The notes: generated from the letters alone by a model not told the origin. A DNA stretch of 64,000 bases from Acinetobacter sichuanensis (GCF_003024515.2 NZ_PYIX02000008.1:1-64000), one strand, 5' to 3'; numbered from the stretch's first letter, positions 27,038-35,451 are shown. Translations and numbers: made by a program.

Positions 27038-27586
27038 TTGATCATACACTTTATTAGATTAGGTGGCTCAGGTAAAACGACTACAGCAAAAAGTTTGGCG
27101 ATAAAAATGAATGTGCCATGCCTTGATTTGGATGAATATTTTATTGAAAATATTGGTGATATTGCTCAATTTATAAATAAGAATGGTTATGACGCTTATG
27201 CAGTACGAAATGTTGCATTGTATATTCAGCTAAAACAAAGTCTTGATAGTGATAATAGAGCAATTATTGTATGTTCATCAGGATTTATGATTTATCCAGA
27301 AAATATTCAGCTTAATTATTTACAACTAAAACAAGAAATTGAAAATGATCCTTTGACCTTTTTATTGATGCCATCTTTAGATTTAGATAAATGTATTGAA
27401 GTTATTGTGAAAAGACAATTGTCGAAATCGTATTTAGATACAAATGCTGAAAAAGAGGAAATGAAAGTTAGGAAAAGATTTGAGATTTATCATAATTTGA
27501 ATTGTTGTAAGGTTTTAACAAATCAATTGGTAGATGAAGTTGTTGAAAAAATTAGCGTATTGATTGCTTTAAAAAGTGATATTTAA
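27038..27586 (+). CDS. P-loop kinase-like protein, shikimate-kinase-like fold
   Basis: 182 residues from TTG at 27038. A hydrophobic strand IIHFI leads into RLGGSGKTTTAKSLA, a P-loop, then a second strand CLDLDEY, the layout of small kinases such as shikimate kinase. The first glycine of the usual G-x4-G-K-T is arginine. A LID-like basic segment (KRQLSKSYLD, about residue 128) follows. The substrate is unknown. The only ATG in frame (26975) lies inside the suhB terminator and has no ribosome binding site; AGGGA is 10 bases before the TTG, and TATAAG at 27005 could be its -10. Strongly AT-rich, likely accessory. Confidence 0.65.
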   Translation: MIIHFIRLGGSGKTTTAKSLAIKMNVPCLDLDEYFIENIGDIAQFINKNGYDAYAVRNVALYIQLKQSLDSDNRAIIVCSSGFMIYPENIQLNYLQLKQEIENDPLTFLLMPSLDLDKCIEVIVKRQLSKSYLDTNAEKEEMKVRKRFEIYHNLNCCKVLTNQLVDEVVEKISVLIALKSDI

Positions 27587-27670
27587 ATAATCAGACGAAG
27601 CTGTATTTTTAATTGCTACTTTTTTATACATATTCCAAACATCACTCACAGGAAAAAACAATAAAACTTC

Positions 27671-27698
27671 GTGACATTATTTTAAATTCTGCTATACT
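27671..27698 (+). promoter_or_regulatory. Promoter of the DEAD-box helicase gene
   Basis: GTGACA (27671-27676), 16-base spacer, TATACT (27693-27698). Transcription would begin near 27705, leaving a leader of about 270 bases before the start codon. Confidence 0.6.
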
Positions 27699-27704
27699 CC
27701 GCCC

Positions 27705-27974
27705 ACGCACTAAATTTCGTTCATTACCTGAACATTTCTCTTCTATATTGTGTATGCGCGTCCGGTCCAAAGAGAGGACAATATTTCGCGCCCCACCCAA
27801 TCGCTTAAGCGATTCCTTCAGGTTGCGGCTGTAATCAAATGTGCGTTATACGCATCGTCGTTCTCGGATCGCCGCTGATTCTATATTTTCAGCGATTATT
27901 GCTGTACCGCTTTTTGCCGATGTCCAATAGACCATATTTTTAATGGAGCACCCACATTCGGGGTGAATATCTCT
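27705..27974 (+). promoter_or_regulatory. Long structured 5' leader of the helicase gene
   Basis: No credible gene fills 27587-27974. The leader is less AT-rich than the surrounding gaps and holds several hairpins: a perfect palindrome AATCGCTTAAGCGATT, TGCGTTATACGCA, GTCC/GGAC pairs, and CACCCacattcgGGGTG directly before the start, whose right arm overlaps the GGGGTG that would be the ribosome binding site. A self-regulating or cold-responsive leader, as known for DEAD-box helicase mRNAs such as deaD, is an inference. Confidence 0.5.
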
Positions 27975-29840
27975 ATGAGCAAAACTTTTGCTGATTTTCC
28001 TTTAGACGAGTCATTACATAAAGCACTCGAATCTCTTGGCTTTACGACACCTACACCAGTTCAAGAACAATCGATTCCAGCGGCTTTAGAAGGTAAAGAC
28101 CTTTTAGTATCAAGCCAAACAGGTTCTGGTAAAACTGCTGCATTCTTACTCCCAACGTTAAATGCTTTAGCTGGACAAGAAACTTTTGTACCATTTAAAG
28201 AACGTATGAAAGCGGTTACTCAACCGAATATTCTTGTAATTTCACCTACACGTGAACTTGCACAACAAGTGTGCCAAGATGCAATTGCATTTGTACGTCA
28301 TATGAAAGGTGTACGTGTTGCTGCAATCATGGGTGGTATGCCATTTGGTAAGCAAATCCAGCAGTTAAAAGGCGCGCAAGTTGTAGTTGCAACGCCAGGT
28401 CGTTTACTTGACCTTGTAAACCGTCGTCAAATCAAACTGGATAAAGTTGATTCTTTAATTGTTGATGAAGCTGACCGTATGCTTGATTTAGGTTTCTCTG
28501 AAGACCTAGAAGCAATTAGCGATTTAGCTGTAAATCGTAAACAAACATTAATGTTCTCTGCAACATTTGCACCACGTATCATTAATCTTGCTGAACGCAT
28601 GATGAATGAGCCAGAGCGTATTGCAATTGAGACAGGTCATTCTACAAATACTGACATTACCCAAACTTTACATTGGACTGATGGTTTTGAGCATAAGAAA
28701 AAATTGCTTACACATTGGTTAAGTGAAGAAGATGTAGATCAAGCTGTTGTATTTGCTTCAACACAAGAAGATACAGACATGTTAGCTGAAGAGTTAGCTG
28801 AAGCTGGTCTTTCAGTTGTAGCACTTCATGGTGCGATGCCACAAACTGTACGTAACCGTCGTTTACGTTCTATCCGTGAAGGTCGTGCAAAAATCTTAGT
28901 TGCAACTGATGTTGCAGCACGTGGTCTAGATGTACCAACGATTTCACACGTAATCAACTTTGGTCTTCCAATGAAGAACGAAGATTATGTACACCGTATT
29001 GGTCGTACAGGTCGTGCAGGTCGTACAGGTAAAGCAATTACTTTAGCAACTTATCGTGAACGCGGTAAAATTCGTGCTTTAGAAGATTATTTAGATGCAC
29101 GTTTAAATGTATCTGAAATTGAAGGTTTAGAACCATCTCCACCTCCTGCACGCGGTAGCCGTGATGGTGGCGGTCGTGGTCGTAACGGTGGTGGTCGTCG
29201 TGACGGCGGTCGTGGTGGCTTCGGTGGTGGTCGTCGTTTTGAAGGCGAAAGCAATTTCAAACGTCGTGAAGGTGGTGAAGACCGTCCACGCCGTAGCTTC
29301 GATGACAAACCTCGTGGTGATCGTCCATCTTATGGTGAAGATCGTCCTAAGCGTTCATTTGGTGGTGAAGAGCGTCCACGTCGCGAGTTCAACTCTGATC
29401 GTCCACGCCGTGAAGGTGGTTTTGAAGACCGTCCACGTCGCGAGTTCAACTCTGATCGTCCACGCCGTGAAGGTGGTTTCGAAGATCGTCCGCGTCGCGA
29501 GTTCAACTCTGATCGCCCACGTCGTGAAGGCGGTTTTAACGATAAACCTCGTTTTAACTCGAATGATGACAACCGTGGTAACAGCGTAGACTATAAACCA
29601 CGTCGTGAAGGTAGCTTCGGTGACCGTCCTAAACGTGATTTTGGCGACCGTCCACAACGTTCATTCGGTGATGACCGTCCTAAGCGTTCATTTGGTGGTG
29701 AAGAGCGTCCACGTCGTGAATTTAACAATGATCGTCCACGCCGTGAATTCAATGAAGACCGTCCTAAACGTTCTTTTGGTGATGATCGTCCTAAGCGTGA
29801 GTTCAGTTCAGATCGTCCAAAACGTAAATTTAATGACTAA
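27975..29840 (+). CDS. DEAD-box ATP-dependent RNA helicase with basic repetitive tail
   Basis: 621 residues. The core (1-380) has every DEAD-box motif: TPTPVQEQ (Q motif), SQTGSGKT, PTRELAQQ, TPGR, VDEADRM, SAT, and HRIGRTGRAGR. The tail (about 385-621) is rich in Arg, Gly, Asp and Phe, with a GGGRGRNGGGRRDGGRGGFGGG block and many RPRREFNSD/RPKRSFGG units, a nonspecific RNA-binding region. It belongs to the RhlE/SrmB/CsdA range and likely acts in RNA folding or ribosome assembly; I cannot fix which. Start ATG at 27975 (MSKTFADF); a GTG four codons earlier is in frame. Confidence 0.93.
   Translation: MSKTFADFPLDESLHKALESLGFTTPTPVQEQSIPAALEGKDLLVSSQTGSGKTAAFLLPTLNALAGQETFVPFKERMKAVTQPNILVISPTRELAQQVCQDAIAFVRHMKGVRVAAIMGGMPFGKQIQQLKGAQVVVATPGRLLDLVNRRQIKLDKVDSLIVDEADRMLDLGFSEDLEAISDLAVNRKQTLMFSATFAPRIINLAERMMNEPERIAIETGHSTNTDITQTLHWTDGFEHKKKLLTHWLSEEDVDQAVVFASTQEDTDMLAEELAEAGLSVVALHGAMPQTVRNRRLRSIREGRAKILVATDVAARGLDVPTISHVINFGLPMKNEDYVHRIGRTGRAGRTGKAITLATYRERGKIRALEDYLDARLNVSEIEGLEPSPPPARGSRDGGGRGRNGGGRRDGGRGGFGGGRRFEGESNFKRREGGEDRPRRSFDDKPRGDRPSYGEDRPKRSFGGEERPRREFNSDRPRREGGFEDRPRREFNSDRPRREGGFEDRPRREFNSDRPRREGGFNDKPRFNSNDDNRGNSVDYKPRREGSFGDRPKRDFGDRPQRSFGDDRPKRSFGGEERPRREFNNDRPRREFNEDRPKRSFGDDRPKREFSSDRPKRKFND
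29373..29543 (+). repeat. Three tandem 57-bp repeats inside the helicase gene
   Basis: Three back-to-back 57-base units at 29373-29429, 29430-29486 and 29487-29543 encode RPRREFNSDRPRREGGFED, the last copy ending FND. The DNA of the first two differs at very few bases, so the repeat has expanded recently at the DNA level. Confidence 0.9.
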
Positions 29841-29846
29841 TTAAAT

Positions 29847-29875
29847 AAAAAACCAGCCTTTAGGGCTGGTTTTTT
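29847..29875 (+). terminator. Intrinsic terminator of the helicase gene
   Basis: AAAAAACCAGCC, loop ttta, GGGCTGGTTTTTT, seven bases after the stop codon. Confidence 0.93.
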
Positions 29876-29969
29876 ATTGTAAAAAATATGTCACATAAAA
29901 TTGTTTTTATTTTGAAATTAATCACATTAATGTTAAGATGATGAGGAAGTAACTTGTAGGATGTAGAAT

Positions 29970-30065
29970 GTGATTAAAGAAAGTTATGGAGAAGTGATGC
30001 TATATATATTTTCAATTCTTCTCATCTCAAATATTGTTTATTTTATTTATAGTATTCTAATTTAA
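29970..30065 (+). CDS. Possible 31-residue (or 22-residue) single-helix membrane peptide
   Basis: In the 417-base gap before mlaF, a GTG at 29970 opens a 31-codon frame ending TAA at 30065; its inner ATG at 29997 has GGAG 5-6 bases upstream and would give MLYIFSILLISNIVYFIYSI plus two residues, nearly all hydrophobic. This has the shape of a small membrane protein. Because the region is AT-rich, a chance ORF is quite possible. The rest of the gap shows only a -10-like TATAGT at 30218. Confidence 0.3.
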   Translation: MIKESYGEVMLYIFSILLISNIVYFIYSILI

Positions 30066-30257
30066 GTAAAATTAAAGATTTAATGAGTCGTAAAATAAAT
30101 AAAACTGATCTGAATTTAATCAATAAATAATCAATAAACACACCTTGAGCGCATTGATCTGTAAAAATTAGAACAAACGCTTCATCTTTAATTACAACAA
30201 ATTACTGAATTTCAGAGTATAGTATGCGAGCTGATGAATGCAGGAAAACGTTCAGCT

Positions 30258-31076
30258 ATGAATAATCAATCATTTCTCGATGGACAAGCTTTAATTGAAG
30301 TAAGCAATTTAAGTTTTAACCGAGGGGAACGTGTCATTTATGACAATGTAAGTTTAAAAATTCGTCGTGGGCAAATTACCGCAATTATGGGACCATCAGG
30401 TACAGGTAAGACAACTTTACTGAGATTAATCGGTGGTCAGTTGGCACCTGATTCAGGTCAAGTATTGCTTGATGGTAAAAGTATTGCCTCCATGTCTCGT
30501 ACTGAATTATTTGCTGCTCGTGCACGTATGGGAATGTTATTCCAAAGTGGTGCATTATTTACAGACATGACTGTTTATGAAAATGTCGCTTTCCCGATTC
30601 GAGCACATACGAAGCTCCCTGAAAATTTAATTGCAGAATTAGTTGCGTTAAAATTAGAGTCTGTCGGTCTACGTGGTGCTGAAAAGCTGATGCCATCCGA
30701 GCTTTCTGGTGGTATGAACCGTCGTGTGGCACTGGCTCGTGCGATTGCATTAGACCCTGATTTGATCATGTATGATGAACCTTTTGCAGGACAAGATCCA
30801 ATCGTGATGGGTGTGTTGACACGTCTCATTCGTTCTTTACGTGAAGCATTAGATTTAACCACGATTATTGTGTCGCATGATGTAGATGAAACGCTTTCAA
30901 TTGCAGATTACATCTATGTTGTTGCAGAAGGAAAAGTACAAGGTGAAGGCACACCTGCCGAATTACAACAACATGCTTCTCCATTTGTACAACAGTTTTT
31001 AACAGGTTCAGTTGAAGGACCTGTGGATTATCAATTTAGTCATCAAGCTTATTTAAGCAATGAGGTTGGTTCATGA
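30258..31076 (+). CDS. mlaF: Phospholipid ABC transporter ATP-binding protein MlaF
   Basis: 272 residues. ATPase of the inner-membrane MlaFEDB complex that moves phospholipids between the inner membrane and the periplasmic carrier MlaC, keeping outer-membrane asymmetry. Walker A GPSGTGKT (about residue 46), signature LSGGM (about 146), Walker B LIMYDEPF (about 168) and the switch histidine in VSHDVDET are all visible. The ATG at 30258 suits the -10-like TATAGT at 30218; ATG 30234 would leave almost no leader. It overlaps mlaE by four bases (ATGA). Confidence 0.96.
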   Translation: MNNQSFLDGQALIEVSNLSFNRGERVIYDNVSLKIRRGQITAIMGPSGTGKTTLLRLIGGQLAPDSGQVLLDGKSIASMSRTELFAARARMGMLFQSGALFTDMTVYENVAFPIRAHTKLPENLIAELVALKLESVGLRGAEKLMPSELSGGMNRRVALARAIALDPDLIMYDEPFAGQDPIVMGVLTRLIRSLREALDLTTIIVSHDVDETLSIADYIYVVAEGKVQGEGTPAELQQHASPFVQQFLTGSVEGPVDYQFSHQAYLSNEVGS

Positions 31077-31852
31077 ATGCAATTGCCTTATTAGGTAGAC
31101 GCGTTCTAGAACGTGTTCAGGGCATTGGCGTTGCGACAGTCATGTTGCTTCGTATTTTATGCTCTATGCCGACCCTTTTAGGGGTAAAGCTTTTTATTTA
31201 TCAAATGTATCGAGTCGGTGTTCTATCTTTCTTGATCATTGCTGTTTCAGGTTTATTTATTGGTGCAGTGCTTGGTTTGCAGATGTATAACATTCTCGTT
31301 ACTTTTGGTAGTGAAGCAATGTTAGGTGCAGCCGTTGCATTGACGTTATTGCGTGAACTAGCGCCTGTTGTTGCTGCATTACTTTTTGCTGGTCGAGCAG
31401 GTTCTGCATTAACTGCCGAAATTGGCTTAATGAAAGCCACTGAGCAGCTTTCAAGTATGGAAATGATCGGGGTTGATCCTTTAAAACGAGTTGTATCACC
31501 ACGGTTATGGGCTGGAATTATCAGTTTACCGATGTTGTCTGTGATTTTTGCTGCGATTGGGATTATGGGCGGTAAAATGGTGGGCGTTGACTTTCTTGGT
31601 GCAGATGAAGGTTCTTATTGGAGTGGGATTTTTAGTAGTACACAATTTTATAAAGATGTACTCAATGGCACCATTATTAAGAGTTTAGTTTTTGCCTTAA
31701 TCTGTACATGGATTGCGGTATACCAAGGCTATACCTGTGAGCCAACTTCTGAAGGTATTGCAACTTCAACGACACGTACAGTCGTATATTCATCATTGTG
31801 TGTATTAGGTTTTGATTTTGTGTTGACTGCGGTCATGTTCGGAGGGGTTTAA
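31073..31852 (+). CDS. mlaE: Phospholipid ABC transporter permease MlaE
   Basis: 259 residues, five to six membrane helices. The MlaE permease family core is present: VSGLFIGAVLGLQMYNIL, TLLRELAPVVAALLFAGRAGSALTAEIG (the cytoplasmic coupling region, about residues 100-127), MKATEQLSSMEMIGVDP, and a C-terminal YQGYTCEPTSEGIATSTTRTVV. It forms the dimeric membrane part of the complex with MlaF below and the MlaD ring above. Start overlaps the mlaF stop; the stop overlaps the mlaD start (TAATG). Confidence 0.96.
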   Translation: MNAIALLGRRVLERVQGIGVATVMLLRILCSMPTLLGVKLFIYQMYRVGVLSFLIIAVSGLFIGAVLGLQMYNILVTFGSEAMLGAAVALTLLRELAPVVAALLFAGRAGSALTAEIGLMKATEQLSSMEMIGVDPLKRVVSPRLWAGIISLPMLSVIFAAIGIMGGKMVGVDFLGADEGSYWSGIFSSTQFYKDVLNGTIIKSLVFALICTWIAVYQGYTCEPTSEGIATSTTRTVVYSSLCVLGFDFVLTAVMFGGV

Positions 31853-32529
31853 TGAAGTCACGTACTAGTGAGCTGGCCGTAGGTGTTTTTGTCATTGTCT
31901 TCGGTTTAGCTTTATTTTTCTTAGCAATGAAAGTCAGCGGTTTGGTGGGAAATACCCTAAAAGATAGCTATAGCATGACGGCAACTTTTGATAATGTAAA
32001 TGGTTTAAAACCACGTGCAAAAGTGACCATGAGTGGTGTGAAAATTGGTCAAGTTGAATCTATTTCTTTAGATCCAGTTACACGACTAGCGACAGTTAAA
32101 TTTGATTTAGATGGTTCTTTAACTAGTTTTAACCCAGCACAATTAAAGACTGTACAGCAAAATGCTTTAGAAGAATTACGCTATAGTTCAGACTACCAAG
32201 CTGCTGATGCAAAGAAACAAAAAGAAATGGAACAGCAACTATTGAGTAACATGAAATCCATCACCAGTATTGATGAAGATGCTTACATAATGGTTGCAAC
32301 AAATGGTCTATTAGGCGAAAAATATCTTAAAGTTGTACCGGGTGGTGGCTTGAACTATGTTAAACGTGGTGAAAGTGTTTCAAATACTCAAGGTACAATG
32401 GATCTAGAAGACCTTATTTCTAAATTTATTACTGGTGGTGCAGGGAAATCATCAGAGGGTGCATCAGGTTCTCAAGATGCATCTACATCGACAGAAACGA
32501 CTGATGCTCAAACATCTTTTGTGGAATAA
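31852..32529 (+). CDS. mlaD: MCE-domain lipid-binding protein MlaD
   Basis: 225 residues, longer than the about 183 of E. coli MlaD. One N-terminal membrane helix (residues about 8-28), then an MCE domain (FDNVNGLKPRAKVTMSGVKIGQVESI). Between the two halves of the domain is an extra charged, helical segment of about 40 residues (LEELRYSSDYQAADAKKQKEMEQQLL), then GLLGEKYLKVVPGG and a Ser/Thr-rich tail. Such an insertion is known for Acinetobacter MlaD. Forms a periplasmic hexamer channel for phospholipids. Confidence 0.95.
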   Translation: MKSRTSELAVGVFVIVFGLALFFLAMKVSGLVGNTLKDSYSMTATFDNVNGLKPRAKVTMSGVKIGQVESISLDPVTRLATVKFDLDGSLTSFNPAQLKTVQQNALEELRYSSDYQAADAKKQKEMEQQLLSNMKSITSIDEDAYIMVATNGLLGEKYLKVVPGGGLNYVKRGESVSNTQGTMDLEDLISKFITGGAGKSSEGASGSQDASTSTETTDAQTSFVE

Positions 32530-32551
32530 GCATAAGCGGAGAGATTTAAAG

Positions 32552-33184
32552 ATGAATATGTTATTAAAACAAACTTTCACTGCAACAGTATTGACAACAA
32601 TGCTTGCGACTGCTGCAAATGCTGCCCCTGCCGAAGCACCTGCAGCATTTGTAAAACGTGTTGCAGATGGTTTAATTACACGTTTAAAAGCAGACCATGC
32701 GAAGTTACAAAATAACCCAGCAGCGGTTAAAGCCATTGTCCGTCAAAACTTAGATCCATATGTGGATGGTCAGGCATTTACACGTATTGTGATGGGTACT
32801 TATGCGACAAATCAATATAGTAATGCTGCTCAACGTGCTCAATTTGAACAAAATTTCCGTAATACGTTGATTGAGAATTATGGTTCAGCTTTTGCTAAAT
32901 ATACAAACCAAACATATAGCATGCGTCCATATAAAGACACAGGCAGTAAGAACCCAGTTGTAACACTCGACTTTAATAATAAAGGCGAAAAAATTCCTGT
33001 CTCATTCCAATTGGCGGATCATGGTTCACAATGGAAAATTCGTAATATCAATGTATCAGGGATCGACTTGGGCTTACAATTCCGTAATCAGTTTGCCGCT
33101 AACGTAAAACGTAATGGTGGCAATATTGACAAAGCAATTGCAACATTTGAACCAGATGCAGATGCAGCAGTCAATAAAAAATAA
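32552..33184 (+). CDS. mlaC: Periplasmic phospholipid carrier MlaC
   Basis: 210 residues with a signal peptide ending at ANA-AP (about residue 23). The mature part is the MlaC lipid-shuttle fold: FVKRVADGLI, VDGQAFTRIVMGTY, QFEQNFRNTLIENYGSAFAKY and WKIRNINVSGIDLGLQFRNQF. It carries phospholipid across the periplasm between MlaA in the outer membrane and MlaFEDB. The start at 32552 is chosen because it gives a proper signal peptide; the reading frame stays open upstream into mlaD. Confidence 0.96.
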   Translation: MNMLLKQTFTATVLTTMLATAANAAPAEAPAAFVKRVADGLITRLKADHAKLQNNPAAVKAIVRQNLDPYVDGQAFTRIVMGTYATNQYSNAAQRAQFEQNFRNTLIENYGSAFAKYTNQTYSMRPYKDTGSKNPVVTLDFNNKGEKIPVSFQLADHGSQWKIRNINVSGIDLGLQFRNQFAANVKRNGGNIDKAIATFEPDADAAVNKK

Positions 33185-33199
33185 GTTGGTAGGTGTTGA

Positions 33200-33487
33200 A
33201 TGATTGAATTTAAAAATCAGGAACTGTATGTCAGCGGTAAGATTGCTTATGAGAATGCTGAAAACTATTATTTAAATGGTTTGAAAATCATTCAGGCTGA
33301 AAATAAATTTCCATTAACGGTGAATTTATCACAGTTGGAACATGGCAGTACTTTGGCTTTGTCTGTTTTGGTGCAGTGGTTACGTCATACACCAAGTACG
33401 CAAGGCTTACAATTTAAAGCTGTTCCTGAAAAGATGATGAAGATCATTCAAGCTTGTCATTTACAAGATGATTTACAATTGATTTAA
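33200..33487 (+). CDS. mlaB: STAS-domain protein MlaB
   Basis: 95 residues. A STAS-fold protein that binds MlaF on the cytoplasmic side and stabilises the complex. It opens MIEFKNQELYVSGKIAYENA, with FPLTVNLSQLEHGSTLALSVLVQWLRH (residues about 38-64) matching the STAS core, including the serine-threonine turn that contacts MlaF. Last gene of the mlaFEDCB operon, 15 bases after mlaC, with a terminator behind it. Confidence 0.92.
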   Translation: MIEFKNQELYVSGKIAYENAENYYLNGLKIIQAENKFPLTVNLSQLEHGSTLALSVLVQWLRHTPSTQGLQFKAVPEKMMKIIQACHLQDDLQLI

Positions 33488-33504
33488 ATTGTTAAAGTAA
33501 AAAG

Positions 33505-33529
33505 AAAAGCACCGAAAGGTGCTTTTTTT
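33505..33529 (+). terminator. Terminator of the mla operon
   Basis: AAAAGCACC, loop gaaa, GGTGCTTTTTTT, directly after mlaB. Confidence 0.93.
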
Positions 33530-33553
33530 ATGAATGGATACATAAGCAAAAAA

Positions 33554-34567
33554 TCAAATCCATTTTTTCCATCTAAAGTAAATCAATGGTCCAACAAAGA
33601 ACGCAACCAAAATACTAATGACCACATAAAAACTCGTCGTACCATGGGCAAAAGGTAAAACTTCAGTGTTCATCCCATAAATACTGGCGATAAGCATCGG
33701 AGGTGCAAGCATACTGGGTAAAATGGAGAATCGACGAATTGTATCGTTTTGTTCGGTGTTAATGAAGCCAGAAGTTGTGTCGAGTAGGAATCGAACTTTT
33801 TGAAATAAAAAGGCATCATGCTCAACCAAAGAGCGTACATCTTCGCTTAGCTCACGAATATCACCATCATAAATATGGCTGCCTAAAGCACGAGGACGAG
33901 ACAGGAAAGTCAATACACGACGCAAATCGATTAAGCACAGTTGTGCTTTTCCGATCATATCTTCTTTTTGCGCTAAACGAGTAATCATGTCATCCAAATC
34001 TAAGATTTGTTCACGATGTCGAACATTCAGCACTTCAGTAGAATAGAGCTCTAAATCTTTATGCACATCTTCTAAAATATCAGCTAATTCATCTAGTTTT
34101 GCTTCAAGTAAGCCCAATAAAATCCAAGTTGGATCTTTATAGTCAATGTCATAGTCATTGCGTCGAGCACGTGCTCTAAAGGCACGAAAAGCGACAAGTT
34201 TTTCGCCACGTAGCGTGAATAGACGTTCTTTATGCAAAATAAAGGCAACAGTTTGCACAGTTGCTAACATATTTGAAGAATCTTCAGGATCTCCTTCCAC
34301 TTGATAGTTTTTGTTTTTCGTTAAAAAATAAGTGCTGATATGTAAAATACCATCATCATCACGGTAAAATCGAGCCGATGATGAAATGTCTTCAAGTGAT
34401 TTTAGCGTGGGGAAGTTTTGCTCATAGGCTTGTAGTACCCATTCTTGCTCTTCTTGTGAAGGTGCGATAAGGTCAATCCACACCAATTCAGGGTGTAAAT
34501 CAAATCCTCCATTGATAGTTGCATCTTCTAAGCTACCGCGCTCTGTGGCATAAAAGGCTTCAAGCAT
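33554..34567 (-). CDS. corA: Magnesium/cobalt transporter CorA
   Basis: 337 residues. Soluble N-terminal funnel domain (1-270), then two C-terminal membrane helices with the selectivity signature YGMN between them (about residue 298), followed by TEVLPFAHG, the usual periplasmic loop. This is the pentameric Mg2+ channel family. Ends with basic YFRWKKWI. Length is normal. No magnesium riboswitch or leader peptide is visible in the 158-base gap upstream. Confidence 0.93.
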   Translation of the reverse strand: MLEAFYATERGSLEDATINGGFDLHPELVWIDLIAPSQEEQEWVLQAYEQNFPTLKSLEDISSSARFYRDDDGILHISTYFLTKNKNYQVEGDPEDSSNMLATVQTVAFILHKERLFTLRGEKLVAFRAFRARARRNDYDIDYKDPTWILLGLLEAKLDELADILEDVHKDLELYSTEVLNVRHREQILDLDDMITRLAQKEDMIGKAQLCLIDLRRVLTFLSRPRALGSHIYDGDIRELSEDVRSLVEHDAFLFQKVRFLLDTTSGFINTEQNDTIRRFSILPSMLAPPMLIASIYGMNTEVLPFAHGTTSFYVVISILVAFFVGPLIYFRWKKWI

Positions 34568-34725
34568 AGTGTCTTTTCTCCCTTGCGCAGTATAGCGTTA
34601 AATCGATGCGTGTATTTTAGACAAGGATTTCATTAAAAACACTGATTTGATCATTCTTTTGCAAAAAAAATCTTGATCATTGATTTATAACTGTAACATG
34701 ACAAAGTTAAAATTAGGTTAAATTT

Positions 34726-35343
34726 ATGAATTCTATTGCAATTTTTTGTGGTTCATCGCTTGGTTCAGATCAAATTTTTGCTGATATTGCTAAACTGACT
34801 GGTGAAACTATCGCCAAACAGGGCAAAACTTTGGTTTATGGTGGTGGTCGTTCTGGCTTAATGGGCATTGTTGCAGACAGTGCTTTGGCGGTTGGTGGCA
34901 AAGTGATTGGCGTAATTCCGCAAGGTTTGGTAGATCGTGAGTTGGCGCATCCACATTTAACAGAGCTGTATATTGTTAAAAATATGCATGAACGTAAAAC
35001 CAAAATGTCTGAGCTTTCGGATGGTTTTATTGCTTTGCCGGGTGGTGCAGGAACAATAGAAGAAATTTTTGAGCAATGGACATGGGCGCAACTCGGCATT
35101 CATTTAAAACCGTGTGCATTTTTAAATGTTGAAGGTTTTTATGATGATTTATTAAAATTCATTCAACTGACCACCGATAAAGGTTTTTCTAAAGCGCGTT
35201 TTACAGATCAATTGATTTACTCAGATTGTTTAGATGAAATTTTATTGAAATTTGAAAACTATCAAGCACCTGAGCCAAAATGGGGTGTGAAAGACCGTGA
35301 AGAATTGGTCAAATTGGATGATGTAGATAAAAATTTTGACTAA
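34726..35343 (+). CDS. LOG-family protein (TIGR00730, nucleotide phosphoribohydrolase)
   Basis: 205 residues. Rossmann-like fold with the family's nucleotide-binding motifs: IFCGSSLGSD at the start, YGGGRSGLMG (about residue 39), and the catalytic PGGxGTxxE in LPGGAGTIEEIFEQWTW (about 104-120). LOG proteins hydrolyse cytokinin or AMP-type nucleotides to base plus ribose phosphate; the bacterial substrate is often AMP or related nucleotides. A T-run-tailed inverted repeat follows and probably ends its transcript. Confidence 0.93.
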   Translation: MNSIAIFCGSSLGSDQIFADIAKLTGETIAKQGKTLVYGGGRSGLMGIVADSALAVGGKVIGVIPQGLVDRELAHPHLTELYIVKNMHERKTKMSELSDGFIALPGGAGTIEEIFEQWTWAQLGIHLKPCAFLNVEGFYDDLLKFIQLTTDKGFSKARFTDQLIYSDCLDEILLKFENYQAPEPKWGVKDREELVKLDDVDKNFD

Positions 35344-35382
35344 TTAAAAGTACAGCGTTTATTTACATTTAATAATTATCTT

Positions 35383-35437
35383 AAACACAATATATTGCAT
35401 GTTGATTGAATTAATATCACAATATATTGTGTTTTTT
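35383..35437 (+). terminator. Inverted repeat with self-palindromic arms after the LOG gene
   Basis: AAACACAATATATTG (35383-35397) is the exact reverse complement of 35420-35434, and TTT follows, as in an intrinsic terminator with a 22-base loop. The right half also contains the perfect palindrome CACAATATATTGTG (35418-35431), and a near copy (CACAATATATTG) begins 32 bases earlier at 35386. So the same DNA could be a two-site operator for the NUDIX gene that starts at 35452. Confidence 0.55.
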
Positions 35438-35451
35438 ATTTTATAGCTGTC

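Noticed and set aside
27613..27834. 73-codon plus-strand frame before the helicase
   Set aside because: It spans the likely promoter and structured leader, with no ribosome binding site or recognisable product.
29373..29543. CRISPR-like repeat array
   Set aside because: The 57-base units are contiguous, without unique spacers, and lie in frame inside a coding sequence.
29087..29657. Several long frames on the minus strand and in another plus frame inside the helicase tail
   Set aside because: They are low-complexity by-products of the Arg/Gly/Asp-rich repeats in the real frame.
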